From an uncultured Acetobacteroides sp. (GTDB taxonomy: Bacteria > Bacteroidota > Bacteroidia > Bacteroidales > ZOR0009), in assembly GCF_963678165.1 (NCBI RefSeq), contig NZ_OY782755.1, forward strand, positions 1,674,001 to 1,738,000: a stretch of 64,000 nucleotides of DNA, in the 5' to 3' direction. How positions within the stretch are numbered: position 1 is the first letter of the stretch; each line of letters opens with the position of its first letter. The notes beneath the pieces were generated by a model that saw only the letters and a list, made by a program, of their open reading frames with translations, made no database searches and was not told the origin of the DNA. The translations under genes were made by a program, and so were the position numbers. Of the stretch, positions 34,058 to 42,516 are shown one piece after another.

Positions 34058-35390
34058 CGAGTTTAAACGCGAAATGACCAGTCTTTTTGATGCTGATGTA
34101 GATAAAGCGCTAGCTGCCGAGCTGAAAGAGCATCTGCTAACCTGTTCTGCTTGTTCTGCCGATTTTTACGAAATGGAAGAGGTTGTCGAATGCCTGAACC
34201 CGCGCTATCTGCCAAGTGCTCCTGTATTGCTTAAGCAGAATATCATTAATCACTTAAGTAAGGAGAAACAACCAATGAAAAACAAAACAACCAGAACCTT
34301 CCGGTTAAATTCCACCATTAAAAAGGTAGCGGCTATTGCAGCCGTCTTGGTGGCCGTAATAATTGCTATACCGCTGCTCCATAAAGGTAACGAAAGCCTA
34401 GTTGGCGAAGCCAAGGCTGGAAACTCCCTTCTCGAAAGCTCAATTAAGGCAACAGGGCTTATCAAAAATATGGTTATGAAGCTTAGGGTTCGCACGCTGC
34501 CCAACGATAACTTTGCCCTCGTTGGTACCGAGTACGACATGGTAGAGCACACCATCAGCAAGTCGTTCGAAAAGCCGGAAAAGTGGCGGATTGACAAGGG
34601 GGGGCGTGTAGTTGTATGCGATGGCAAGCAGCAGCTGATGTGGATACCTATGGCAAACGGTGTTTACAAGGGCAGCCTAGATGCTGGTTTCGTGGAGTGG
34701 TTTAGGATACTGCTCGATCCCGAATCGGTGCTGCGAAAGGAGCAAACCGGAATTACCGACAAGACCTCGGAGGTTCGCATGGCCGAAAAGGATGGCGAAA
34801 TACACATGACCGTTACCTCGAAGGCGCAGGGCAACTTCATTAACGACTATAGTAAAAACCGATCGATTAACGAATCGGACAACCGCCGCGAGTACGTGTT
34901 CAGCAGCCAAACCAAGCTGATTAAAAGCCTGAAGATTTACGTTCTCGAAGGCAGTAAGGAGACGCTTATCCTCGAAACCGAAAGCATCGACTACAACGTA
35001 CCTATAAGCCCATCAACATTTGCGTTGGCATTGCCCAAGGGGGCAGAGGTTACCGATCTTGCCGCAGTGCAGAACATCAAAAGCGAAACCTTTAGCACCA
35101 TCAGCAGCAAGCGTGCCGCCGAAATCATCTTCGATTCAATGGCAAAGAATCGCTGGGATGCCGTTAAGGTACCATTTGCACAGTATAATTTTTTGCTAAT
35201 GAAGCTGATTAAAAGAAAGTGTAGTGGCTTAAAGGTGGTAAAGATTGGAGAACCGTTTAAGTCGGGTTTATATCCTGGCGAGTATGTTCCCTGTGAGGTA
35301 GTTTTAAGAGATGGTTACACTAGAAAAATATGCCTCGCCCTACGAAACGACAACGAGAATAAGGTTTGGTTGGTGGATGGTGGGCTGTAG
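34047..35390 (+). CDS. zinc-finger anti-sigma factor-like membrane protein
   Basis: A 447-residue protein: N-terminal zf-HC2 domain (MDCNEFKREM..., HLLTCSACSADF, with His and two Cys as zinc ligands), a linker, one membrane helix (about 104-126, IAAVLVAVIIAIPLL) and a large extracytoplasmic part. That part has an outer-membrane-lipoprotein-sorting-like beta section (KMVMKLRVRTLPNDNFALVG, KWRIDKGGRVVVCDGKQQLMWI), suggesting a sensor for envelope lipid or lipoprotein state. Overlap with the sigma gene supports a sigma/anti-sigma pair. The C-terminal domain is much larger than in a minimal anti-sigma factor. Confidence 0.85.
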   Translation: MDCNEFKREMTSLFDADVDKALAAELKEHLLTCSACSADFYEMEEVVECLNPRYLPSAPVLLKQNIINHLSKEKQPMKNKTTRTFRLNSTIKKVAAIAAVLVAVIIAIPLLHKGNESLVGEAKAGNSLLESSIKATGLIKNMVMKLRVRTLPNDNFALVGTEYDMVEHTISKSFEKPEKWRIDKGGRVVVCDGKQQLMWIPMANGVYKGSLDAGFVEWFRILLDPESVLRKEQTGITDKTSEVRMAEKDGEIHMTVTSKAQGNFINDYSKNRSINESDNRREYVFSSQTKLIKSLKIYVLEGSKETLILETESIDYNVPISPSTFALALPKGAEVTDLAAVQNIKSETFSTISSKRAAEIIFDSMAKNRWDAVKVPFAQYNFLLMKLIKRKCSGLKVVKIGEPFKSGLYPGEYVPCEVVLRDGYTRKICLALRNDNENKVWLVDGGL

Positions 35391-35421
35391 CCTTCGCTCA
35401 ATGTAAACCTTCACTAAGATG

Positions 35422-35457
35422 AAAATACCGCCGAAGCTGCAGCTTCGGCGGTATTTT
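35422..35457 (+). terminator. terminator after the sigma/anti-sigma pair
   Basis: AAAATACCGCCGAAGCT and its exact complement around a GC centre, followed by ATT. Perfect palindrome, usable on both strands. Confidence 0.88.
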
Positions 35458-35723
35458 ATTTGAATGTATGCTATATGTTCTCGTAGCGTATAGCCCCAGC
35501 GAGGCCGAGGCTATAGCGTAGCAGCTACTTCTCCACCTTCATAAACATTCCATGCTGAATGTTGCGACCTCGCTACGCTCAAGTAACCAAGGTTTCTAGC
35601 CTTCAACGGGGAGTTTTGGGTTCTGCACCATGCTCTTGCCTCCGCTCATATTCTGGCAATAGTGTGGAGGTGCAAGGGGTAGGTGAGAGGTTTTTAGGGA
35701 AAAATCAATTTTTGTTTTTACTA
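35458..35723. other. intergenic stretch with no gene recognised
   Basis: No ORF with coding character. One small inverted repeat, TATAGCC (35489-35495) and GGCTATA (35509-35515), is seen. The stretch is otherwise unremarkable up to the promoter of the next gene. Confidence 0.5.
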
Positions 35724-35724
35724 A

Positions 35725-35756
35725 TTGAAAATTTTCCTAATTAATGCTTACTTTAG
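35725..35756 (+). promoter_or_regulatory. promoter for the PQQ-like propeller gene
   Basis: TTG (35725-35727), 21 bases, then TACTTTAG (35749-35756), one base off the TAnnTTTG consensus. The transcript would start near 35763 and leave a leader of about 88 bases before the ATG at 35851. Confidence 0.5.
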
Positions 35757-35850
35757 CTCTCCTCAAAAAGAGCAGCGTTGTGTGTGTAGCTGCGGAGAAA
35801 TAAATGGGCTGAATTCTTTAGATTTTTTTCTTAATTATCAAATACTGCTT

Positions 35851-37782
35851 ATGAAAAAATCGTTTTTCGTTTTTGCCATGCTCCTTGCAGGGCAGGCATT
35901 CTCACAAGGTGATATCAACTGGAAAACGCCAGTTGAAGGGAAATCAAAGTCAATCTACTTTCACCAGTTCACACAAACTCCAATTGTCGAAACTTCTTCG
36001 AGCTACTATGGAGTAAATCCGACTAGCAAGTCAGTAGTTTGGACTATCAAGAAATCGGAGAAGATGGCAGCTCTTCAGGCTGCAGGTACCGCAAGTGCGC
36101 TAACCGGCTCTTCCGATATGACCAAGGGATTGGACATGCAGGAGTACTTCGACATCCCCTACACCCAATTTGCTTCAATTAGCAACAACCTTATCGACGT
36201 ATCGACCGGTAAGATTGTACTTGGTGAGGGCAACAACCCCTACAAGTCGTACCTCGCAGGCGATCTTATCCCCGAGCTAAACCTCCTACTGGTGAAGGTT
36301 AAGGATGAGGATGGCTCGCAGAAGGTTCATGCAATCGACATCGCCACCAGCCAGGTGGTATGGACCACAAAGCTGGCCGAGGCCAGCGCTGCCAAGGATG
36401 CCATGAAGTACCTGGCTAAGGCTCAAGGCTTGGACGCCTTCTCGGTTGACCTGTTTAAGCCTGCCGCAACCGCTTCTGGCGACATTATCTACAACAACAA
36501 CGGCAAGCTCGCGTTGCTCAACGGAAAAACAGGCGCCATCGCTTGGGAAAACGACTGCAACCCAGGAACCTTCTTCCTAAACCAAAACCAAACGGTAATC
36601 CTTGTTGTCGACAAGCGCTCTACGGCATCCAACATGCTGTCGCTAAGTGGTACAAAACCATTTGGGAAAAAGGTAATTGCCGTTGATGCCGCTACCGGAA
36701 AGAACCTCTGGAGCCAACCCGTAATCCTCGATGGAACATATAAAATGTACAAGCTGTTCGACCAAAACCAGGTGATCCTTGCAAATAACGATGGGCTGAA
36801 TATCTACGATATCGCCACCGGAGAAAAGGTTTGGAAGAAAGATTTCGACGCGCCTAGGCTTAAATCAATGGCATTCCTCCCCGAAGGGCTTGAAGTTCAG
36901 TTTGCCAACAAAATGATGGCTGTTGATCTAAAGACCGGCAAGAAGGCATGGAAGAAGTTCGTAGAGCTAGAGGATGTAGACGAGAAAGACGCTTGGGGTG
37001 CCTACGCTAAGCTGTTCAAAAATACTCGTGTCATGATCAGCAAAAGAGCCCTTAACGTTTACGATAAGGAATCTGGCGATAGAAAGTGGGGCATGCTCTT
37101 GGGCGAAGGCGACCGTCTAACCTTCGACGATGCTAACGGTAAGATCATTGTTATTGGCGAAAAACGCGTTCACATCCTCGATCCCGACAATCAGAAGAAG
37201 AGACCAAAGGCTGTTGACTTCAAAATCGAAAACCCCGAGGAGATTGCTGGCTGCGATTTTAGACACGATGGCTACTTTATATACGGACAAAAGGAGTATG
37301 CGCTTATCACAAAAGATGGGCAGCTGGTAGAGCATAAGGTTTACAAGCAGCTGGTAGGCGATAGATTGAAGAAGGCTGGACTTCTTACCGCAAGTATCGC
37401 TTCTGGATTGCTTAGCGCACGAGTTTCTAGCGTTAATAGCAAGGGCGAGACTACTAGCACATCAGGAGTATTTATGGATGCAGAGTCCGCACAACAAATG
37501 GGGGCTGCATCAGAAGCTCAGGAGCAAATGCGCCAAAGCGTTAAGGCAAACGACAAAAAACGCCGTGCTGTTCGTACCGATAACAACTACGCTTACTTCA
37601 TGAAGGGCGATAGCTCTAATGGTACGGTAACCATTACCTTGGTAATCGTAGAGAAGAATACCGGAAAAGAGATCAAGAATGTTGACTTCAGCTCTAATAG
37701 AGATGTTGTTTACGAGATCGATTCTAGCAATGGCATGCTTTACTTCCTCGATAACGGAGAGTTCAATACCATGAATATCTAG
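35851..37782 (+). CDS. PQQ-type beta-propeller exported protein
   Basis: A 643-residue protein with a signal peptide (MKKSFFVFAMLLAGQAFSQ) and repeated propeller blades of the PQQ/BamB type: GNPSVLR-like strands are absent, but the WxxK/WxxP blade ends recur (VVWTTKL, AIAWEN, KNLWSQP, KVWKKDF, KAWKKF, RKWGM). The late region (SGLLSARVSS, then a Gln/Met-rich stretch near 555-575) leaves the propeller pattern. No catalytic dehydrogenase residues are evident, so a scaffold or sensor role is more likely than an enzyme. I start at 35851 because the longer ORF begins before the predicted promoter. Confidence 0.82.
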   Translation: MKKSFFVFAMLLAGQAFSQGDINWKTPVEGKSKSIYFHQFTQTPIVETSSSYYGVNPTSKSVVWTIKKSEKMAALQAAGTASALTGSSDMTKGLDMQEYFDIPYTQFASISNNLIDVSTGKIVLGEGNNPYKSYLAGDLIPELNLLLVKVKDEDGSQKVHAIDIATSQVVWTTKLAEASAAKDAMKYLAKAQGLDAFSVDLFKPAATASGDIIYNNNGKLALLNGKTGAIAWENDCNPGTFFLNQNQTVILVVDKRSTASNMLSLSGTKPFGKKVIAVDAATGKNLWSQPVILDGTYKMYKLFDQNQVILANNDGLNIYDIATGEKVWKKDFDAPRLKSMAFLPEGLEVQFANKMMAVDLKTGKKAWKKFVELEDVDEKDAWGAYAKLFKNTRVMISKRALNVYDKESGDRKWGMLLGEGDRLTFDDANGKIIVIGEKRVHILDPDNQKKRPKAVDFKIENPEEIAGCDFRHDGYFIYGQKEYALITKDGQLVEHKVYKQLVGDRLKKAGLLTASIASGLLSARVSSVNSKGETTSTSGVFMDAESAQQMGAASEAQEQMRQSVKANDKKRRAVRTDNNYAYFMKGDSSNGTVTITLVIVEKNTGKEIKNVDFSSNRDVVYEIDSSNGMLYFLDNGEFNTMNI

Positions 37783-37802
37783 TTGTAGAGCTACAAAATA
37801 GT

Positions 37803-37838
37803 AAAGGGGGAGGCTGATTTCAGCCCCCCTCTTTTTTT
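37803..37838 (+). terminator. terminator after the propeller gene
   Basis: GGGGGAGGCTG ATTT CAGCCCCCC stem with one mismatch, then TCTTTTTTT. Confidence 0.85.
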
Positions 37839-37872
37839 ATCCCGATTGCAGGTGGACGATTAACTGTATGAT

Positions 37873-37911
37873 AAAATCCCCACCATCAGCCGAAGCCTCC
37901 AGTGGGGATTG
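37873..37911 (-). terminator. terminator of the lysine/butyrate cluster (after etfA)
   Basis: On the minus strand AATCCCCACTGG ... GGTGGGGATTTT, an eight-base stem with a 20-base loop and a T-run, 27 bases after the etfA stop. Confidence 0.8.
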
Positions 37912-37938
37912 AAATTATAGTGTAGCAGTTTGTGTACT

Positions 37939-38937
37939 CTATCTCTTCTTCAGGCGATCGTTCAGCAGCGGAATAATCTTGCGGGCATCGCCAACGATAC
38001 CCAAGTCGGCCACCTGGAAGATGGGCGCCCCCTTGTCCTTGTTCACCGCAACGATGAAGTCCGACTCCTCCATACCTGCTAGGTGCTGAATGGCACCCGA
38101 AATACCGAAGGCGAAGTACAGGTCGGGGCGAACGGTCTTCCCCGTCTGTCCAACCTGGCGCTCGTGACCAACGAATCCGGCATCAACCACCGCACGCGAG
38201 GCCGATACCTGAGCATGCATGGTGCTGGCAAGCCCCTTGAGCATCTCTATCCCTTCGGCATTGCTGGCAATACCGCGACCTCCCGATATCAGGATCTTTG
38301 CATCCGAGATATCCACCATATTCTTATCCTCCTTCACCGTCTTCACCAGTTTTACCCTAAACTTCTGTTTGTCGAAGCTCACCGTAACCTGTTCCACCAC
38401 GCCTTGGCGGGTAGCATCCGCATCCATCGCCCTCATCACGCCGGGGCGCACGGTGCTCATCTGTGGGCGGTGCTCCTTGCACACGATGGTCGCCATCAGG
38501 TTGCCGCCAAAGGCAGGGCGGGTCATCATCAGCTCCTTCTCCTCCGAGATCTCCAAGCGGGTGCAGTCGGCGGTAAGACCTGTCGATAGGCGGGCCGATA
38601 GGCGAGGGCCAAGGTCGCGGCCAATGGTGGTGGCGCCAATCATAACGATGTCGGGCTTGCGCTCGTTTACTATTTGGCAGATGGCCTGGGCGTATGGCTC
38701 GGTGGTGTACTCGGCCAGTTCGGGCGCATCCATGCAGAGCACTACGTCGGCTCCGTAGGCAATCAGGCCTTTAGCCTTTTCGGCGATGTTGCTGCCCGGG
38801 AAGATGGCGTAAACCTTTTCGTTAAGCGCATCGGCAAGGTCGCGAGCTTTGCCCAGCAGCTCCAGCGATACGTGCTGCACCTTACCCTCTCTCTGTTCTA
38901 CGAAGACGTAAACGCCCCTATACTGTGCTTTGTCCAT
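37939..38937 (-). CDS. etfA: electron transfer flavoprotein subunit alpha
   Basis: With EtfB it moves electrons between NADH/ferredoxin pools and butyryl-CoA dehydrogenase. The 332-residue protein has the N-terminal ETF fold and the C-terminal FAD domain with SGGRGI (near 213), SRAVVDAGFVGHERQVGQTGKTVRPDLY-type FAD motif (split; near 245-272), FGISGAIQHLAGM and VNKDKGAPIFQVADLGIVGD. It lies 10 bases after etfB. Together with Bcd, this could be the electron-bifurcating form used by butyrate producers, but that needs biochemical proof. Confidence 0.95.
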   Translation of the reverse strand: MDKAQYRGVYVFVEQREGKVQHVSLELLGKARDLADALNEKVYAIFPGSNIAEKAKGLIAYGADVVLCMDAPELAEYTTEPYAQAICQIVNERKPDIVMIGATTIGRDLGPRLSARLSTGLTADCTRLEISEEKELMMTRPAFGGNLMATIVCKEHRPQMSTVRPGVMRAMDADATRQGVVEQVTVSFDKQKFRVKLVKTVKEDKNMVDISDAKILISGGRGIASNAEGIEMLKGLASTMHAQVSASRAVVDAGFVGHERQVGQTGKTVRPDLYFAFGISGAIQHLAGMEESDFIVAVNKDKGAPIFQVADLGIVGDARKIIPLLNDRLKKR

Positions 38938-38947
38938 TGCTAGCGGT

Positions 38948-39730
38948 TTAGATGATAAACTTTTCTTTTAATTTTCTGATGATGATGCCAACAGCCTCTT
39001 CAGCATCCACCTCGTACTGCTCGCCTGGAGCCTTAACGCCACGGGTAAACGCCTTGTGAACGCGGGTAGGAGAGCCCTTAAGGCCAAGCACACCCTCTTC
39101 CACGTCGATGTTGTCGGCGCCCCAAATCTCCACCTCGCGGTTGTAGGCTTCTACCACACCTCGTACGCTCATGTAGCGGGGCTGGTTGGCCGACGATAGT
39201 ACGGTAACCACGCAAGGGCTCTCAACCTCGAGGATTTGGTAGCCCTCTTCGGTTGCCCTACGCATGGTAAAGGTCTTGTTCTCGTCAAAGCTAATCTGCT
39301 CGAGGTAGGTTACCTGAGGTAGGTCTAGGTGCTCGGCAATCTGTGGGCCAACCTGTGCGGTATCGCCATCGATAGCCTGGCGTCCGGTGATTAGCAGGTC
39401 GAACTCCAGCTTACGAAGTGCCCCTGCAAGCGCATGAGAGGTAGCAAGGGTATCGGCACCTGCAAACTTACGGTCGGTAAGCAGGATGGCACGGTCAGCT
39501 CCCATGGCAAATGCCTCACGCAGCACGGCATCGGCTTGTGGTGGTCCCATGGTGATAACCGTTACGTGTGCGCCATGCTTTTCCTTTAGCTCCAGCGCCA
39601 TCTCCAGCCCGCTCTTATCGTCAGGGTTCATGATGCTGGCAACCCCATCGCGGATAAGCGTTCCCGTGGTTGGGTTTATCTTGATTTCGGTAGTATTGGG
39701 TACCTGCTTTATGCAAACTACAATTTTCAT
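38948..39730 (-). CDS. etfB: electron transfer flavoprotein subunit beta
   Basis: The 260-residue partner of EtfA: MKIVVCIKQVPNTTEIKINP at the start, NPDDKSGLEMAL, VTVITMGPPQADAVLREAFAMGAD-type nucleotide site, ITGRQAIDGDTAQVGPQ (signature). I chose 39730 (MKIVVCIK) because the upstream in-frame extension runs into a repeat element. The arrangement etfB-etfA directly after bcd is typical of butyrate pathways. Confidence 0.95.
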   Translation of the reverse strand: MKIVVCIKQVPNTTEIKINPTTGTLIRDGVASIMNPDDKSGLEMALELKEKHGAHVTVITMGPPQADAVLREAFAMGADRAILLTDRKFAGADTLATSHALAGALRKLEFDLLITGRQAIDGDTAQVGPQIAEHLDLPQVTYLEQISFDENKTFTMRRATEEGYQILEVESPCVVTVLSSANQPRYMSVRGVVEAYNREVEIWGADNIDVEEGVLGLKGSPTRVHKAFTRGVKAPGEQYEVDAEEAVGIIIRKLKEKFII

Positions 39731-39797
39731 TGTCTTTCTTTTATTTTGTTTGATAATGTCAGCTCTGATGTTATGAGCAAATGATGTTTTGAAACTA

Positions 39798-39907
39798 TTC
39801 CCCTCCTTTTTAAGGAGGGGTGCCCGAAGGGCGGGGTGGTTTTTCAAAAATAAGTGACAACCACCCTCGACTACGTCGCTTCTTCCTCTAGGACGGGAGA
39901 AGTTGCG
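39798..39907. repeat. REP-like intergenic palindromic element
   Basis: Two hairpin modules facing each other in the bcd-etfB gap: CCCCTCCTTTTTAAGGAGGGG plus GCCCGAAGGGC (39800-39833), then AACCACCC...CTTCTTCCTCTAGGACGGGAGAAG (39859-39902). The segments GGGGTGGTT (39834-39842) and AACCACCCT (39859-39867) are inverted copies and could join both modules into one structure. The CACCCCGCCCTTCGGGCACCCCTCC-like word set is a familiar dispersed repeat in bacterial intergenic DNA. It may also reduce transcription from bcd to etfBA or stabilise mRNA ends. Confidence 0.75.
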
Positions 39908-39990
39908 CTGATTTTACTTTCTGCAAATCATTCGGGATTCGATTTTCAATGTTCAATGCTAATCGAGCTGACTCCATCACTAATTGTATT

Positions 39991-41130
39991 CTACTTAAAT
40001 AGCGATGCTGCAATAACCATACGCTGTACCTCCGAGGTTCCCTCGTAGATCTCGGTAATCTTGGCATCGCGCATCATGCGCTCTACTGGATATTCGCGGG
40101 TGTAGCCGTATCCACCGTGGAACTGAACTGCCTTGTTGGTAACCTCCATTGCCGTTTCGGCAGCAAAAAGTTTAGCCATGGCTGCATCAACAGAGTAGGG
40201 CATGCCTGCATCCTTTTTGTAGGCTGCTTGACGTACCAGCAGGCGTGCGGCCTGAGTCTTTGTTTCAAGATCGGCCATTTGGAACTGGGTGTTCTGGAAG
40301 GCGGCAATCGACTTGCCAAACTGCTTGCGCTCCTTGGCGTACTTCACGGTTTCGTTGATGGCACCCTGAGCGATGCCTAGCGCTTGCGATGCGATACCGA
40401 TACGGCCGCCGTCGAGGGTCTTCATGGCGATGCCAAAGCCTCCATGAAGCTTACCCAGCATGTTCTCCTTTGGAACAATGCAGTTCTCCATAATCAGCTC
40501 GCAGGTTGCCGAACCGCGGATACCCATTTTCTTCTCCTTCTTTCCAACCGAGAAACCAGGGAAACTCTTCTCTACAATAAATGCCGAAATCCCTTTTACC
40601 CCTTTCGTCTTATCGGTCATGGCAAAGATGATGTACACGTGGGCGTACTCGGCGTTGGTAATAAATATCTTGCTTCCGTTAAGAATGTAGCTGTCGCCAT
40701 CTTCAACGGCGGTAGTTTGCTGCGACGAGGCGTCTGTTCCGGCATTAGGTTCGGTAAGGCCAAAGGCGCCGATCCACTCTCCCGAAGCAAGTTTTGGAAG
40801 ATACTTGCGCTTTTGCTCTTCGGTGCCATGCTCCATAATTGGCGCAGCGCAAAGCGATGTGTGCGCCGATACAATTACCCCTGTGGTTGCACAGGCGGCC
40901 GAAAGTTCCTCAACCGCCATGCTGTAAAGCTGGTTGGTTCCACCGGCTCCGCCGTATTCAATAGGAACAGGAATTCCCATTATCCCAAGCTTCGCCATCT
41001 TTTTCACCGTTTCCAAGGGGAAAAACTCCTGCTCGTCAACTTCGGAGGCAAGGGGCTTCACCTCCTTTTCGGCAAATTCCCTAATCATCTGAAGAAAGAG
41101 GGATTCCGTTTTTGTTAAGCTAAAATCCAT
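39991..41130 (-). CDS. bcd: acyl-CoA dehydrogenase (probable butyryl-CoA dehydrogenase)
   Basis: Reduces crotonyl-CoA to butyryl-CoA with EtfAB. The 379-residue protein matches the short-chain acyl-CoA dehydrogenase family: FGLTEPNAGTDASSQQTTA (FAD/substrate, near 124), IFITNAEYAHVYIIFA, GIRGSATCELIMENC, FGKSIAAFQNTQFQMADL and the catalytic glutamate in ITEIYEGTSEVQRMVIA (near 360-375). The butyryl-CoA assignment rests on its place next to etfBA and in the lysine/butyrate cluster. 195 bases of leader with a hairpin precede it. Confidence 0.93.
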   Translation of the reverse strand: MDFSLTKTESLFLQMIREFAEKEVKPLASEVDEQEFFPLETVKKMAKLGIMGIPVPIEYGGAGGTNQLYSMAVEELSAACATTGVIVSAHTSLCAAPIMEHGTEEQKRKYLPKLASGEWIGAFGLTEPNAGTDASSQQTTAVEDGDSYILNGSKIFITNAEYAHVYIIFAMTDKTKGVKGISAFIVEKSFPGFSVGKKEKKMGIRGSATCELIMENCIVPKENMLGKLHGGFGIAMKTLDGGRIGIASQALGIAQGAINETVKYAKERKQFGKSIAAFQNTQFQMADLETKTQAARLLVRQAAYKKDAGMPYSVDAAMAKLFAAETAMEVTNKAVQFHGGYGYTREYPVERMMRDAKITEIYEGTSEVQRMVIAASLFK

Positions 41131-41166
41131 GCTGTTATTTCGTTTAAATCCAATCCATATCTATGT

Positions 41167-41208
41167 AAAAAATCCAAACCCTCTACTTAGAATATCGGAT
41201 TTGGATTT
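41167..41208 (-). terminator. terminator-like hairpin in the bcd leader
   Basis: On the minus strand AAATCCAAATCC ... GGTTTGGATTTTTTAC: a nine-base stem (AAATCCAAA/TTTGGATTT), 22-base loop, and T-run. It lies between the reductase gene (ends 41326) and bcd (starts 41130), so it could end the upstream operon. It is also downstream of a possible -7 box at 41246-41253, which would make it an attenuator in the bcd leader. Confidence 0.6.
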
Positions 41209-41245
41209 ATGGTACGTCCTTGATAAGATCTCTTTATTTCGATCT

Positions 41246-41253
41246 CAAAAGTA
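41246..41253 (-). promoter_or_regulatory. possible -7 box for bcd-etfBA
   Basis: TACTTTTG on the minus strand, a perfect TAnnTTTG, in the gap between the reductase gene and bcd. No clear -33 box. A short inverted repeat GTTATT(GA)AATAAC lies just upstream (about 41261-41274). Confidence 0.4.
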
Positions 41254-41325
41254 TAAAAATGTTATTGAAATAACAGTGAATCGTGTAAAATTAAAGTTGA
41301 AAATTGAATAAATGCTTACAATGTG

Positions 41326-42069
41326 TTATATGGTCATGCCGCCATCTACGCTAAGTGTAGCTCCGTTGATATAGGCTGCTTCATCCGAAGCAAGGAATAG
41401 GTATGCTGCGGCAATCTCCTCTGGTTGTCCAAGCCTGCCAATAGGTACTTTGCTCTTCATGCCGTCGATTACATTTTCGGGCATTTTGGCTACCATTTCG
41501 GTGGCAATGAATCCTGGTGCAATTGCATTTACGGTGATGCCTTTTCTTCCAAGCTCGCGAGCCCAGGTCTTGGTCATGCCAATAAGTCCAGCCTTGGTTG
41601 CCACGTAGTTGGTTTGACCGAAGTTGCCGTATAGCGCTACCACCGACGACGCGTTAACGATACGTCCGTAGTTCTTTTCCACCATGTACTCCGATATAAT
41701 TTTTGTACAGTAGAAAACGCCAGTAAGGTTAACGTCGATTACCTGTTGCCACAGTTCTGGAGTCATCTTTTTAAGTGTGCTGTCGCGGGTAATTCCTGCG
41801 TTGTTGATAAGGATATCAATCCTGCCGAACTTCTCGATTACCGCTTTGGTTGCAGCCTCTATCTCTTCGTACTTTGCGGTGTTAACCTTGGCGAAGGTTG
41901 CTTTTTTCCCTTCGCTGCAAAGCTGCTCGGCAAGAGCGGTGCCTCTAGCTTCGTCCAAGTCCCAAATAATGGCTGTAGCACCTTCGCCAGCAAAACGGGT
42001 TGCCGTTGCTGCGCCAATTCCTGCTGCGCCACCCGTGATGATGGCAACTTTATTCTCAAGTCTTTTCAT
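41326..42069 (-). CDS. SDR-family 3-oxoacyl reductase (probable acetoacetyl-CoA reductase)
   Basis: A 247-residue FabG/PhaB-like short-chain dehydrogenase with the TGGAAGIGAATA nucleotide motif (12-23), NNAGI (88-92), catalytic Ser in NASSVVALYG (about 139), YVATKAGLIGM (Tyr and Lys, about 155-159) and APGFIATEM. In context it should reduce acetoacetyl-CoA to 3-hydroxybutyryl-CoA. PhaB-type SDRs make the (R) isomer, which fits the MaoC-type hydratase encoded next to it. A fatty-acid-synthesis FabG role cannot be excluded by sequence. Confidence 0.88.
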   Translation of the reverse strand: MKRLENKVAIITGGAAGIGAATATRFAGEGATAIIWDLDEARGTALAEQLCSEGKKATFAKVNTAKYEEIEAATKAVIEKFGRIDILINNAGITRDSTLKKMTPELWQQVIDVNLTGVFYCTKIISEYMVEKNYGRIVNASSVVALYGNFGQTNYVATKAGLIGMTKTWARELGRKGITVNAIAPGFIATEMVAKMPENVIDGMKSKVPIGRLGQPEEIAAAYLFLASDEAAYINGATLSVDGGMTI

Positions 42070-42084
42070 CGCTTTTCTATTAGG

Positions 42085-42489
42085 TTAAACGAATTGCTTA
42101 TCATGCTTTAGCTTGGCATTGCCGATGATGCAGGCCACACCCTGGCTGTTTTGCAGGGTGCAGCTTATAATTCCGACATGCTTTTCGGTGTTTACCTCTA
42201 GAACTTCGAAGCGGGCTTCGTAGGGTTCGTCCACAAAAATTGGCGCAAGAAACTTCATCTCCTGCGATAGGTAAATGGTGCCTTCGCCGGGGAAAAGGGT
42301 TCCAAAAACTTTGGAGAAAACGGCCCCAGAAAGAAAACCGTGCACAATTGGTCGCTTAAAAATAGTATTAGCAGCATAGGTTGCATCAAGGTGGATAGGG
42401 TTGCAGTCGCCGGTTATTTTGGCAAACTTAACAACATCCACCTGCTTAAATTCGACGCTATGCGTGTAAACATCTCCTTGCTTAATCAT
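42085..42489 (-). CDS. MaoC-like (R)-specific enoyl-CoA hydratase
   Basis: A 134-residue hot-dog-fold protein with the MaoC/PhaJ motif FAKITGDCNPIHLDATYAA (catalytic Asp and His, about 22-40) and VHGFLSGAVFSKVFGTLFPGEGTIYLSQEM (split; 49-78). It should interconvert (R)-3-hydroxybutyryl-CoA and crotonyl-CoA. It replaces the crotonase (Crt) usually found in clostridial butyrate operons. 15 bases before the reductase gene and 27 after the thiolase. Confidence 0.9.
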   Translation of the reverse strand: MIKQGDVYTHSVEFKQVDVVKFAKITGDCNPIHLDATYAANTIFKRPIVHGFLSGAVFSKVFGTLFPGEGTIYLSQEMKFLAPIFVDEPYEARFEVLEVNTEKHVGIISCTLQNSQGVACIIGNAKLKHDKQFV

Positions 42490-42516
42490 GGGTGTTTCCG
42501 ATTTATGATGGGGATG

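Noticed and set aside
35725..35850. 42-residue extension of the propeller protein
   Set aside because: It precedes the predicted transcription start and would bury the obvious signal peptide at 35851.
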